From the NCBI GenBank assembly GCA_020724025.1, contig DYHU01000133.1, forward strand, positions 1-10,034: 10,034 nt of DNA. The letters run 5' to 3'. The stretch's first letter is position 1; every line of letters starts with the position of its first letter. Positions 1 through 5,475 of this stretch are shown piece after piece. The notes under the pieces were generated by a model that worked only from the letters and a program-made list of their open reading frames with translations, had not been told where the DNA came from and searched no databases. Position numbers and translations under genes: made by a program. This DNA comes from Syntrophorhabdus sp. GTDB lineage: Bacteria; Desulfobacterota; BSN033; UBA1163.

Positions 1-3
1 CAA

Positions 4-102
4 CCTCCCTTTGCCAAAGAGAGGGGAAAGATTTCCCCCTTTTGACAAATGGTTCGACATGCTCACCATCCTGAGCTTGTCGAAGGAGGGGGATGAAGGG
101 GG
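4..102. repeat. Hairpin-rich palindromic repeats upstream of korB-like gene
   Basis: Two inverted repeats sit in the leader. The first is a short hairpin at 4-24 (CCTCCCTTTG against CAAAGAGAGG, one mismatch). The second has arms TTCGACATGCTCA (53-65) and TGAGCTTGTCGAA (72-84), with one mismatch and a 6-nt loop. Outer C-rich and G-rich tracts (35-41 and 96-102) can extend the second stem. The TTCGACA...TGTCGAA core resembles REP-like palindromes common between genes in many bacterial genomes (from memory, not searched). No T-run follows, so it is not a standard intrinsic terminator. If the alpha-subunit gene lies upstream, these hairpins sit inside the operon. Confidence 0.6.
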
Positions 103-105
103 ATT

Positions 106-131
106 AGATTAGTCTTTCAAAGCACTAATCT
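106..131 (+). promoter_or_regulatory. Stem-loop just upstream of korB-like start
   Basis: A perfect 8-bp inverted repeat, AGATTAGT (106-113) and ACTAATCT (124-131), can extend inward by two pairs with one bulged C. It ends 16 nt before the ATG at 148. The start codon has only a weak purine stretch (ACGAGA, 136-141) as ribosome-binding site, so this hairpin could affect translation or mRNA stability of the beta subunit. It could equally be the end of the neighbouring repeat cluster. The role is inferred; only the palindrome is seen. Confidence 0.4.
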
Positions 132-147
132 GTTACGAGAAATTAAG

Positions 148-906
148 ATGAAAAAGGTATTCAGCAGACCAAAGTCTCTGAAGATGACCCCCTTCCATTA
201 CTGCCCGGGATGCGGCCATAGCATCATCCACCGGCTCATCGGAGAGGTGATCGATGAGATGAACCTCCAGGAGAAGATCATCGGCGTCCCTCCGGCAGGA
301 TGTGCGGTTCTTGCTTACAACTATTTTGACATCGATATGGGCGAGGCTTCCCATGGAAGGGCGGCTGCGCTGGCTACCGGATTGAAGCGGGCCCTTCCGG
401 ACAGGGTGGTCTTTACCTATCAGGGAGATGGAGATATCGCTGCCATCGGAACAGCGGAATCGATTCATGCGGCAGCAAGGGGCGAGAAAATCACCACGAT
501 CTTTGTCAACAATGGGGTCTATGGAATGACCGGAGGCCAGATGGCTCCAACAACCATTTTGGGACAGAATACCACCACCTCCCCGAAGGGAAGGAAAGAG
601 GGCCGGGATGGTTTCCCGATCAATTTGAGCGAGATGCTTGCCATTGCCCGGGGCAGTTCCTATATCGAAAGGACCGCGGTCAATACCCCTGTCAATATTT
701 TGAAAACGAAGAAAGCGATTGCCAAAGCATTTCGTCTCCAGCTTCAGGGATATGGATTCACGCTTGTCGAAGTCCTGTCCGCCTGTCCCACGAACTGGAA
801 GATGAGTCCAGTGGCGGCCTGTAGATGGATCGACGAGGTGATGACAGCCCATTTCCCGCTTGGAGTGCTCAAGGACATTACCGGAGAAAAGAAGGATGAT
901 CATTAA
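148..906 (+). CDS. korB: 2-oxoacid:ferredoxin oxidoreductase, beta subunit (KorB/VorA type)
   Basis: This is the thiamine-diphosphate-binding beta subunit of a cytoplasmic 2-oxoacid:ferredoxin oxidoreductase, which oxidatively decarboxylates a 2-oxoacid to acyl-CoA and reduces ferredoxin, or runs in reverse. The 252-residue protein has CPGCGH near the N-terminus (C19, C22), C52 and C213, the four-cysteine set that binds a [4Fe-4S] cluster in this family. The Mg-ThDP motif runs from GDGD (93-96) to NN (121-122), followed by YGMTGGQ. Size and motifs are normal for a stand-alone beta chain. The start at 148 gives the usual MKKVFSRP-like N-terminus, though its ribosome-binding site is weak. The gene overlaps the gamma subunit by 11 bp. 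The substrate (2-oxoglutarate, branched-chain or aryl oxoacid) cannot be fixed from this chain, so the symbol is provisional. The alpha subunit must lie outside the window. Confidence 0.9.
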   Translation: MKKVFSRPKSLKMTPFHYCPGCGHSIIHRLIGEVIDEMNLQEKIIGVPPAGCAVLAYNYFDIDMGEASHGRAAALATGLKRALPDRVVFTYQGDGDIAAIGTAESIHAAARGEKITTIFVNNGVYGMTGGQMAPTTILGQNTTTSPKGRKEGRDGFPINLSEMLAIARGSSYIERTAVNTPVNILKTKKAIAKAFRLQLQGYGFTLVEVLSACPTNWKMSPVAACRWIDEVMTAHFPLGVLKDITGEKKDDH

Positions 907-1432
907 GACTGTTTTTTCGGGGTTCGGCGGGCAGGGGGTGATCATGATGGGATATCTCCTTGCCACAGCTGGAATGGTCGAGGGGAAGAATGTGACCTGC
1001 CTGCCCTCTTACGGAGCGGAGGTCAGGGGAGGGACAGCCAACTGCACGGTTGTCGTCTCCACGGAAGAGATCGCCTCTCCGGTTGCCTCGGAGCCCGAAT
1101 ATGCGGTGTTGATGAATAACCCATCCTTGATCCGATTTCAGAACCAGGTCCAATCCGGAGGCACGATCTTTTTGAACTCAAGCCTGATCGAAGACAGGCC
1201 CATCCGGGGGGATCTGGTGATCTACGAGATCCCGCTCAATGACCTGACCAAACAACTCCCCGAAAATAGAGGGTCGAATGTGGTGATGTTAGGGGCCTTC
1301 ATCAAAAAGTCCGGACTGGTGACTCCGGAAACAATGATTCGAGTCCTGAAAGATACTTTTGGCAATAAGAACCCTTCTATCTTCAAGCTAAACAAATCGG
1401 CTTTAATGTTAGGATACGAATATCTGGAATGA
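896..1432 (+). CDS. korC: 2-oxoacid:ferredoxin oxidoreductase, gamma subunit
   Basis: This is the gamma subunit of the same oxidoreductase (pyruvate ferredoxin/flavodoxin oxidoreductase gamma family). In the complex this domain packs on the catalytic core. The protein has 178 residues. It opens with the family signature FSGFGGQGV, followed by a typical SYGAEVRGG segment and PSL near the middle. An upstream in-frame ATG at 860 would add 12 unrelated residues inside the beta gene. The ATG at 896 is preferred because it sits 9 nt after GGAG (883-886) and puts the glycine motif at the expected distance from the N-terminus. The 11-bp overlap with the beta gene implies translational coupling and one mRNA. 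As with the beta chain, the assignment to KOR rather than VOR or IOR is open. Confidence 0.9.
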   Translation: MIIKTVFSGFGGQGVIMMGYLLATAGMVEGKNVTCLPSYGAEVRGGTANCTVVVSTEEIASPVASEPEYAVLMNNPSLIRFQNQVQSGGTIFLNSSLIEDRPIRGDLVIYEIPLNDLTKQLPENRGSNVVMLGAFIKKSGLVTPETMIRVLKDTFGNKNPSIFKLNKSALMLGYEYLE

Positions 1433-1444
1433 AGGAGAGACGCC

Positions 1445-1870
1445 ATGCCAGTTAAACAGATCTCTGTGAGCCTTGAGAATGTCCCCGGAAAACTTTCACA
1501 GATGAGCGACTATCTGGGTGAGAACGGGATCAATATCATTGCGGTGAGTGTCGTTGATGCCTCGGATGTCAGTGCCATCCGGTTTGTAGCCAGCGACCCT
1601 GAAAAGGCGGCCAATGTCTTAAGGACGCACGGTTATTCTATTAAAATTACCGAGGTGCTCGCGGTGGAGGCGCCCAATCATCCGGGAGGTCTCAATGCGG
1701 TATTAAAGCCGCTCAAAGAGGTTTCGATCAATGTCAATTACCTCTATACCTGCCTGGGAAGGGGCGAAAAGACCGTGCTCATCGTGGGTGTTGATAGGAT
1801 GGAGGAGGCGATCCAGGTTCTGAGGAAGAACTGGGTTCACATGTACGATGAGGAACTCTATAAATTATAA
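1445..1870 (+). CDS. Tandem ACT-domain protein
   Basis: This small cytosolic protein of 141 residues is made of two ACT domains, roughly residues 1-66 and 69-135. The first has the typical LENVPGKLSQ turn and an ENGINI strand; the second has APNHPGGLNAVLKPL and a VSINVNYLY strand. ACT domains usually bind amino acids at dimer interfaces and act as allosteric sensors. No catalytic domain is fused. A clear AGGAG (1433-1437) lies 7 nt before the ATG, and the gene begins 12 bp after the gamma subunit, so it is the third gene of the operon. Co-transcription suggests it senses an amino acid related to the oxidoreductase's 2-oxoacid, perhaps branched-chain or aromatic; that link is inferred from context. 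The family call is firm, the ligand unknown. Confidence 0.85.
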   Translation: MPVKQISVSLENVPGKLSQMSDYLGENGINIIAVSVVDASDVSAIRFVASDPEKAANVLRTHGYSIKITEVLAVEAPNHPGGLNAVLKPLKEVSINVNYLYTCLGRGEKTVLIVGVDRMEEAIQVLRKNWVHMYDEELYKL

Positions 1871-1889
1871 AAAAGAAGTTATAGGTTAC

Positions 1890-1986
1890 GGTTACGAAGC
1901 CCGTATCGTTCATAAAAGGCTACGGTTGTCGTCTTTTAATTTTTTGTACGTAGCCGTTACCGGTAACCGAAACGGGCATCGTTACC
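1890..1986. repeat. Long imperfect inverted repeat between convergent genes
   Basis: The left arm (1890-1924) and right arm (1949-1986) pair imperfectly around a 24-nt AT-rich loop (1925-1948). The best blocks are GGCTACG (1918-1924) with CGTAGCC (1949-1955), and the outer GGTTACGAAGCCCGT stretch with ACGGGCATCGTTACC, which has two mismatches. GGTTACG also occurs as overlapping direct copies at 1884-1896. The element lies between the 3' ends of the ACT gene and the ccsB-like gene. It may stop transcription from both sides or be a decayed mobile palindrome. No long T-run follows the stem on either strand. Confidence 0.6.
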
Positions 1987-2014
1987 TTGACCTTTAGGCC
2001 AGAGTTTCAAAGAT

Positions 2015-2863
2015 TTAAGCGTAACTGTGCAGCCCCGAGAGGACATAGTTGACGCCGAAGTAAGTGAACAGAACAGCCGCAAACCCGACAATGGATAAAA
2101 TGGCCGCCTTCCTTCCCCTCCAGTCCCGTGTGATACGGGCGTGCAAGAACGCCGCATAAATAAACCACGTGATCAGAGACCAGGTTTCTTTCGGATCCCA
2201 GCTCCAGTAACTTCCCCATGCATAATTGGCCCATGCCGCACCGGTGATGATGCCCAGGCTCAACATCGGAAATCCGATCACAATCGATTTGTAGTTAATC
2301 TCATCAAGGATGGGAAGGGAGGGCAACCACTTTGCCGCTCCTTCCTGCCGGTCGCCCTTCTTATCTCGAATCATATAAAGGATGCTGATCCCGAACGAGA
2401 CGGCAAAGGCAGCGTATCCGAAAAAACAGGTCGTCACGTGAATGGTCAGCCAGTTGCTCTGGAGGGCCGGCATGAGCGGGGTGATCTTGGGATTGATGCT
2501 GGGGGTGATTGAAGTGAGGGCAAGGGCGAGAAAGGCCAATGGGGTGACAAAGGCGCCGATAATCTTCTGGTTGTATTTGAATTCAAGGATGAGGTAGATC
2601 AGGACAATCGTCCAGGAAAAGAAGACCAGAGATTCATACATATTGGAAAGGGGGACATAACCATACCCTGTCTGATGGGTTTCCTGCCAGCGAATGACCA
2701 GACCGACAGAGTGAATGATCAATCCTATGACGAGCAAAGAGGTGGCCCCGATTCCCAGTTTCCTGTTCTGTGAGGCTGCGAAGAGGAGATAGCCCAGGAA
2801 GCTGAGAAGATAGATCCCCATCGAGACATTAAAAAGGCTGTGGCTTGCTAAGGAAAGGTCCAT
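2015..2863 (-). CDS. ccsB: Cytochrome c biogenesis protein, CcsA/CcsB (ResC) family
   Basis: This is an integral membrane protein of system II cytochrome c maturation, which handles haem for attachment to apocytochromes on the outer face of the membrane with a ResB/Ccs1 partner. The 282-residue chain has about eight hydrophobic segments. It carries the tryptophan-rich haem-handling motif WGSYWSWDPKETW (216-228), the common NMYESL segment (74-79), and histidines H51, H142 and H241 in or beside helices, where family members have conserved haem-ligand histidines. The length is normal. GGAG lies 6 nt before the ATG, and a possible sigma-70 promoter lies about 40 bp upstream. No ResB-like gene is visible on either side and no haem-synthesis gene follows, so it appears as a single-gene unit here. 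Some pipelines call this family CcsA or HemX-like. Confidence 0.88.
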   Translation of the reverse strand: MDLSLASHSLFNVSMGIYLLSFLGYLLFAASQNRKLGIGATSLLVIGLIIHSVGLVIRWQETHQTGYGYVPLSNMYESLVFFSWTIVLIYLILEFKYNQKIIGAFVTPLAFLALALTSITPSINPKITPLMPALQSNWLTIHVTTCFFGYAAFAVSFGISILYMIRDKKGDRQEGAAKWLPSLPILDEINYKSIVIGFPMLSLGIITGAAWANYAWGSYWSWDPKETWSLITWFIYAAFLHARITRDWRGRKAAILSIVGFAAVLFTYFGVNYVLSGLHSYA

Positions 2864-2901
2864 GCTTCACTCCATATCGAATCAGGCCGTCACTATGATA
2901 A

Positions 2902-2930
2902 AAATTAACAGACTTTTGCCATCTTGTCAA
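2902..2930 (-). promoter_or_regulatory. Candidate sigma-70-type promoter for ccsB-like gene
   Basis: On the minus strand a perfect -35 hexamer TTGACA (2930-2925) is followed after 17 nt by TAATTT (2907-2902), a weak -10. The -10 ends 38 nt upstream of the ATG. Spacing and position fit; the -10 match is only 3 of 6, so this is tentative. Confidence 0.35.
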
Positions 2931-2947
2931 TTTTTAAAGGAAAAATT

Positions 2948-2967
2948 AAGTAATCTCTCGGTTACTT
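2948..2967 (-). terminator. Possible weak terminator after the 3154-3915 gene
   Basis: AAGTAA (2948-2953) and TTACTT (2962-2967) form a 6-bp AT-rich stem with an 8-nt loop. On the minus strand the stem is followed by AATTTTT. It lies downstream of the minus-strand signalling cluster and upstream of the ccsB promoter candidate. The weak stem makes it doubtful as a terminator. Confidence 0.25.
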
Positions 2968-3008
2968 GGAGTCACAAAATTCCTGATAAAAAAAATTAAT
3001 TACACCCG

Positions 3009-3062
3009 ATAGGCGGGACATTCCTGTCCCGCCTATATTGGAGGCGGGGTTATCCCGCCTCC
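3009..3062. repeat. Tandem GC-rich hairpins (GGCGGGACA family)
   Basis: Two perfect hairpins lie back to back. The first is ATAGGCGGGACA (3009-3020), loop TTCC, TGTCCCGCCTAT (3025-3036). The second is GGAGGCGGG (3040-3048), loop GTTAT, CCCGCCTCC (3054-3062). A further GCGGGAC follows at 3064-3070 and could compete for pairing. The DNA is far more GC-rich than its AT-rich surroundings, which suggests an inserted REP-like element. It sits downstream of the signalling cluster, where it could protect mRNA 3' ends or help stop transcription. Confidence 0.65.
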
Positions 3063-3153
3063 AGCGGGACTATCGACTCCTACTATCAATGAGATGGAAT
3101 TACCCATGTAACTGGGGGGTTACGAAATTAAATGGAGGAAGCGGGGTAGGGGT

Positions 3154-3915
3154 TTATTTTTTTTCTACATATCTCTTCTCTTCTAAGGCGTCCGGGATGG
3201 GAATAGCTTCTTTCTTTGATTTGGCTGACTCGGCGATTTGAATCTGGTAGGTCGCCTTCAATAATAAGACCCCATCCTCTCTTTGACGGTGAATAAATGC
3301 TTCAATCTCTTTATATTCCTTTCCTTTAAAAATGTTCCTGCAATTTCTCAACAGGTAAGCGAGACTGACCTCGTCCATTTTATAATAGACTTCAAGGGGA
3401 TGAGAGGAGTCCTCGGGAATCCTCTCCAGATTTTTAATATCGATGGTTTTAAGAACCTGCTGATACAATTTGAGAAATGCTTCCATTTTATCCCGGGGAA
3501 GAGGGGGGGTATCCAGGTCCTTTTTCAGTTGTTGGATGATCTCTTTAGATTGAATTTCAAGCCGGAGAAGCTTTAAGGAATAGTCTCCATGGATTAATTG
3601 ATAGGTGAGCGGTTCGTCGATTCTCCTTCTGAATTTCTTGATCACAAATCTCTCTTTTCCATTCGTCGCTTTGAAATAGGAGGCTTTCGTCGGCTCGGAA
3701 TAAGGCTTTTCGCTGACAAAGGAGTCCTCCAGAATCTCCAGATCCTCCGTCTGATGGTTCCGGTGATGTTTTAAAAAATCTTGAAAATCATCCTTTTCAA
3801 TCGTCCGGTAAGGTTCGGAGGATCCGCCGGAGACATACTCATATTCCGGCCATTGATCAAAAGGGGTTCTCGCAAATATTTCATTGCAGGTGATACATCG
3901 GATGAACTGGTTCAT
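3154..3915 (-). CDS. Conserved-looking protein of unknown function with N-terminal CxxC
   Basis: I do not recognise this 253-residue protein. The N-terminus has CITC (C7, C10), and a HHxxH cluster (H50, H51, H54) lies in FLKHHRNHQTEDLEIL. Together these could bind a metal such as zinc, in the manner of small zinc ribbons. The middle and C-terminal parts are charged, with predicted helices (for example 117-165), and there is no signal peptide or membrane segment, so it is probably cytosolic. It starts 18 bp after the stop of the HD-GYP gene, in the same direction, so it is probably co-transcribed and functionally tied to that regulator. The ribosome-binding site is poor (AAGAGCG), which suggests low or coupled translation. 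Codon use and length look like a real gene. An accessory or output role in cyclic-di-GMP signalling is only inferred from context. Confidence 0.7.
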   Translation of the reverse strand: MNQFIRCITCNEIFARTPFDQWPEYEYVSGGSSEPYRTIEKDDFQDFLKHHRNHQTEDLEILEDSFVSEKPYSEPTKASYFKATNGKERFVIKKFRRRIDEPLTYQLIHGDYSLKLLRLEIQSKEIIQQLKKDLDTPPLPRDKMEAFLKLYQQVLKTIDIKNLERIPEDSSHPLEVYYKMDEVSLAYLLRNCRNIFKGKEYKEIEAFIHRQREDGVLLLKATYQIQIAESAKSKKEAIPIPDALEEKRYVEKK

Positions 3916-3933
3916 GGAGCGCTCTTTTTTCGA

Positions 3934-5067
3934 TTAATAGGAAACAGAAGGAATTCTGACATGGTCCCTGACCAGAAAAACCTCTTCCATCTCCTTTAGG
4001 ATATCCATAAAAATCGAGACCAATTGAGAGTCGAACTGTTTTCCGGCATACTTCAACAGTTCGTTCTTCGCCTCTCCGTTGGAAAGGGGCTGACGGTAGG
4101 GCCGGTCGGAGGTCATGCTGTCATAAGCGTCCGAGATTGCAATGATCCTCGCCCCCAATGGAATTCGGTCTTCCGACAGCCCATCCGGATAACCTGTTCC
4201 ATCGAACCGTTCGTGATGGTGGTGAATATAGGAGAGGATGTTGGGAGAGAGGTTTAAGGGCACCAGGAGCTCGATTGACTTTCTGGTATGCTGTTTGATG
4301 ATGGCCCACTCGGTAGAAGAGAGAAGCCCTTTTTTGTTGATAAAACGATTGCTGATGCCGATCTTTCCGATATCATGGAGATAGGAGGCGATCCTGATCT
4401 CATTCCTGTCCTTCGGATTGAGCGCCAGTCTCTTGGAGATGAAATCAGAATAGTAACAAACGCGCTCGGAATGCCCTGAGGTATAAGGATCCTTCTCCTC
4501 AAGGGTGAAGGCAAGAACTTTTGAAAATTCCAGGCAGTTTTGATTCTCCGAAGGATTCCCCTCTCCATTCCCAAAATCGGTGAATCCTTTCATCTCCTTC
4601 GGCATCGGAAGGCCGGAATCCGAAAGTGTGTCTTGCATCCCGGAAAGATCGGGACGCTGGTTAAGCATCTCCTTGATCTTGATGTTCAATCTTCTCCGTT
4701 GAATCGATTTATCAATTATGCACATGATCTCCGGGACATTGAAAGGTTTCGGGATATAATCGAAAACCCCGTATCGAATGGCCTCAATGGCGCTCTTCAG
4801 GGTGCCATAGCCTGTGATGATGATGACCATCACATCAGGATCGATCAGCCGGATCTCCTTCAGAGTATCAATTCCGGACATCCCGGGCATCTTGATATCC
4901 AATGTGACAACATCCATCTCAGCCTGCCGGAGCATCTGAATGGCCGCATATCCATTCTCCGCGGTGAAGATATTGTAATGGGGTTTGAGGATCATCCTTA
5001 AGGATTCCCTCGGCCCGATTTCATCATCCACAATAAGGACATTGGCTGAACTGTTTTTAGGTTCCAT
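3934..5067 (-). CDS. Response regulator with HD-GYP cyclic-di-GMP phosphodiesterase domain
   Basis: This two-component output protein of 377 residues should hydrolyse cyclic-di-GMP when its receiver is phosphorylated. The receiver (about 8-122) has the acidic pair D14/D15, phospho-acceptor D57, T85 and K107, all intact. A linker of about 55 residues precedes the HD-GYP domain (about 180-365). That domain shows H199 in SGHSERV, the HD pair H231-D232 in HDIGKIGI, H260, H284-H285 and the FDGTGYPDG signature (288-296). No catalytic residue seems lost, so activity is expected. There is no DNA-binding domain. The start is supported by GAGGG 8 nt upstream. A sigma-54-type promoter lies about 170 bp upstream (5247-5262), and the upstream neighbour encodes a sigma-54 activator, so regulation by that activator is likely. 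The receiver resembles that activator's receiver (both carry DDExGxRESLxMILK), suggesting a shared kinase. Confidence 0.9.
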   Translation of the reverse strand: MEPKNSSANVLIVDDEIGPRESLRMILKPHYNIFTAENGYAAIQMLRQAEMDVVTLDIKMPGMSGIDTLKEIRLIDPDVMVIIITGYGTLKSAIEAIRYGVFDYIPKPFNVPEIMCIIDKSIQRRRLNIKIKEMLNQRPDLSGMQDTLSDSGLPMPKEMKGFTDFGNGEGNPSENQNCLEFSKVLAFTLEEKDPYTSGHSERVCYYSDFISKRLALNPKDRNEIRIASYLHDIGKIGISNRFINKKGLLSSTEWAIIKQHTRKSIELLVPLNLSPNILSYIHHHHERFDGTGYPDGLSEDRIPLGARIIAISDAYDSMTSDRPYRQPLSNGEAKNELLKYAGKQFDSQLVSIFMDILKEMEEVFLVRDHVRIPSVSY

Positions 5068-5099
5068 TCTTTTTTCCCTCGATCGAATTGATTAGATAA

Positions 5100-5236
5100 A
5101 ATGATGAATTCGTAAAAAATCGTCATTCCCGTGAAAACGGGAATCCAGGGGAGTTCTAAATACTTAAAAAGACTGGATTCCTGCTTGCGCAGGAATGACA
5201 GAAAATAGCCTTTTCATACTTTTTACGAAACCATTT
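5100..5236. mobile_element. MITE-like paired-hairpin element A
   Basis: Terminal inverted repeats TCGTAAAAA (5110-5118) and TTTTTACGA (5220-5228) are perfect, with weaker matching beyond (AAATG at 5099-5103 and CATTT at 5232-5236). They enclose a core of two perfect 8-bp hairpins: ATTCCCGT/ACGGGAAT (5125-5144, loop GAAA) and ATTCCTGC/GCAGGAAT (5177-5196, loop TTGC). The core is itself an inverted repeat with outer edges TCATTCC and GGAATGA and inner edges CCAG and CTGG. It encodes no protein. The form fits a non-autonomous miniature element. It lies in the predicted 5' leader of the HD-GYP gene. Confidence 0.65.
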
Positions 5237-5246
5237 AAAATAATAA

Positions 5247-5262
5247 AGCAAAAATGTTGCCA
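5247..5262 (-). promoter_or_regulatory. Candidate sigma-54 (-24/-12) promoter for the HD-GYP regulator
   Basis: The minus strand reads TGGCAACATTTTTGCT from 5262 down to 5247. It has the invariant GG (5261-5260) and GC (5249-5248) separated by exactly 10 nt, TGGCA at -24 and TTGC at -12, as in the consensus TGGCACG-N4-TTGC. The start point would be near 5237, giving a leader of about 170 nt that includes MITE-like element A. The gene immediately upstream encodes a sigma-54 activator, which strengthens the call. Inferred from sequence only. Confidence 0.6.
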
Positions 5263-5475
5263 TTTTGGATTAAAAGAATGAATTACTAATAATTTATAAC
5301 TAGATGATATTTTAAGGCTTTTTTTATTGACAATGGGAGGAGTGGCAGAATATCGTTATCAAGATAATAGGGATGTTCAAAAATGAACGAGGGTTGACAT
5401 TATTGGGGCCGTGTCGCCTATTTTAAAACCCATGTCTTTCTGTGTAGAAGGGGGAGAGATTGGCGGGATGAAGGT
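5263..5475. other. AT-rich spacer, possible enhancer region
   Basis: This 213-bp stretch separates the sigma-54 activator's 3' end from the sigma-54 promoter candidate. No gene is seen. Two small perfect palindromes are visible: TTATC-AA-GATAA (5356-5367) and GTTCA-AAAA-TGAAC (5375-5388). They lie about 95-125 bp upstream of the promoter, the usual distance for activator binding sites, but such short palindromes also arise by chance. No convincing intrinsic terminator for the activator gene is visible. Confidence 0.35.

Larger units (their letters stand above)
2864..3153. other. Intergenic spacer between ccsB-like and unknown gene
   Basis: This 290-bp gap has no credible gene. It contains the promoter candidate, the weak AT-rich stem and the tandem GC-rich hairpins listed separately. 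The rest (about 3071-3153) shows no feature I can name. A plus-strand open frame beginning in the hairpins (3038-3241) runs antisense into the neighbouring gene and has no protein-like character. Confidence 0.6.

Noticed and set aside
860..895. Upstream in-frame ATG for the gamma subunit
   Set aside because: It would add 12 residues unlike family N-termini and has a poorer ribosome-binding context than the ATG at 896.
133..966. 277-codon open frame on the minus strand opposite the beta subunit gene
   Set aside because: It is antisense to a gene with clear catalytic motifs. Its translation has low-complexity shadow character and no recognisable domain.
4540..5001. 153-codon plus-strand open frame opposite the HD-GYP regulator
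   Set aside because: It is a shadow of a well-supported minus-strand gene and has no domain or ribosome-binding site.
5327..5356. Plus-strand TTGACA with an 18-nt spacer and TATCGT
   Set aside because: It points into the 3' end of a minus-strand gene with no plus-strand gene or clear RNA downstream, and the -10 is weak.
5394..5424. Second plus-strand TTGACA near 5394
   Set aside because: The nearest -10-like hexamer is 19 nt away and nothing credible lies downstream on that strand.
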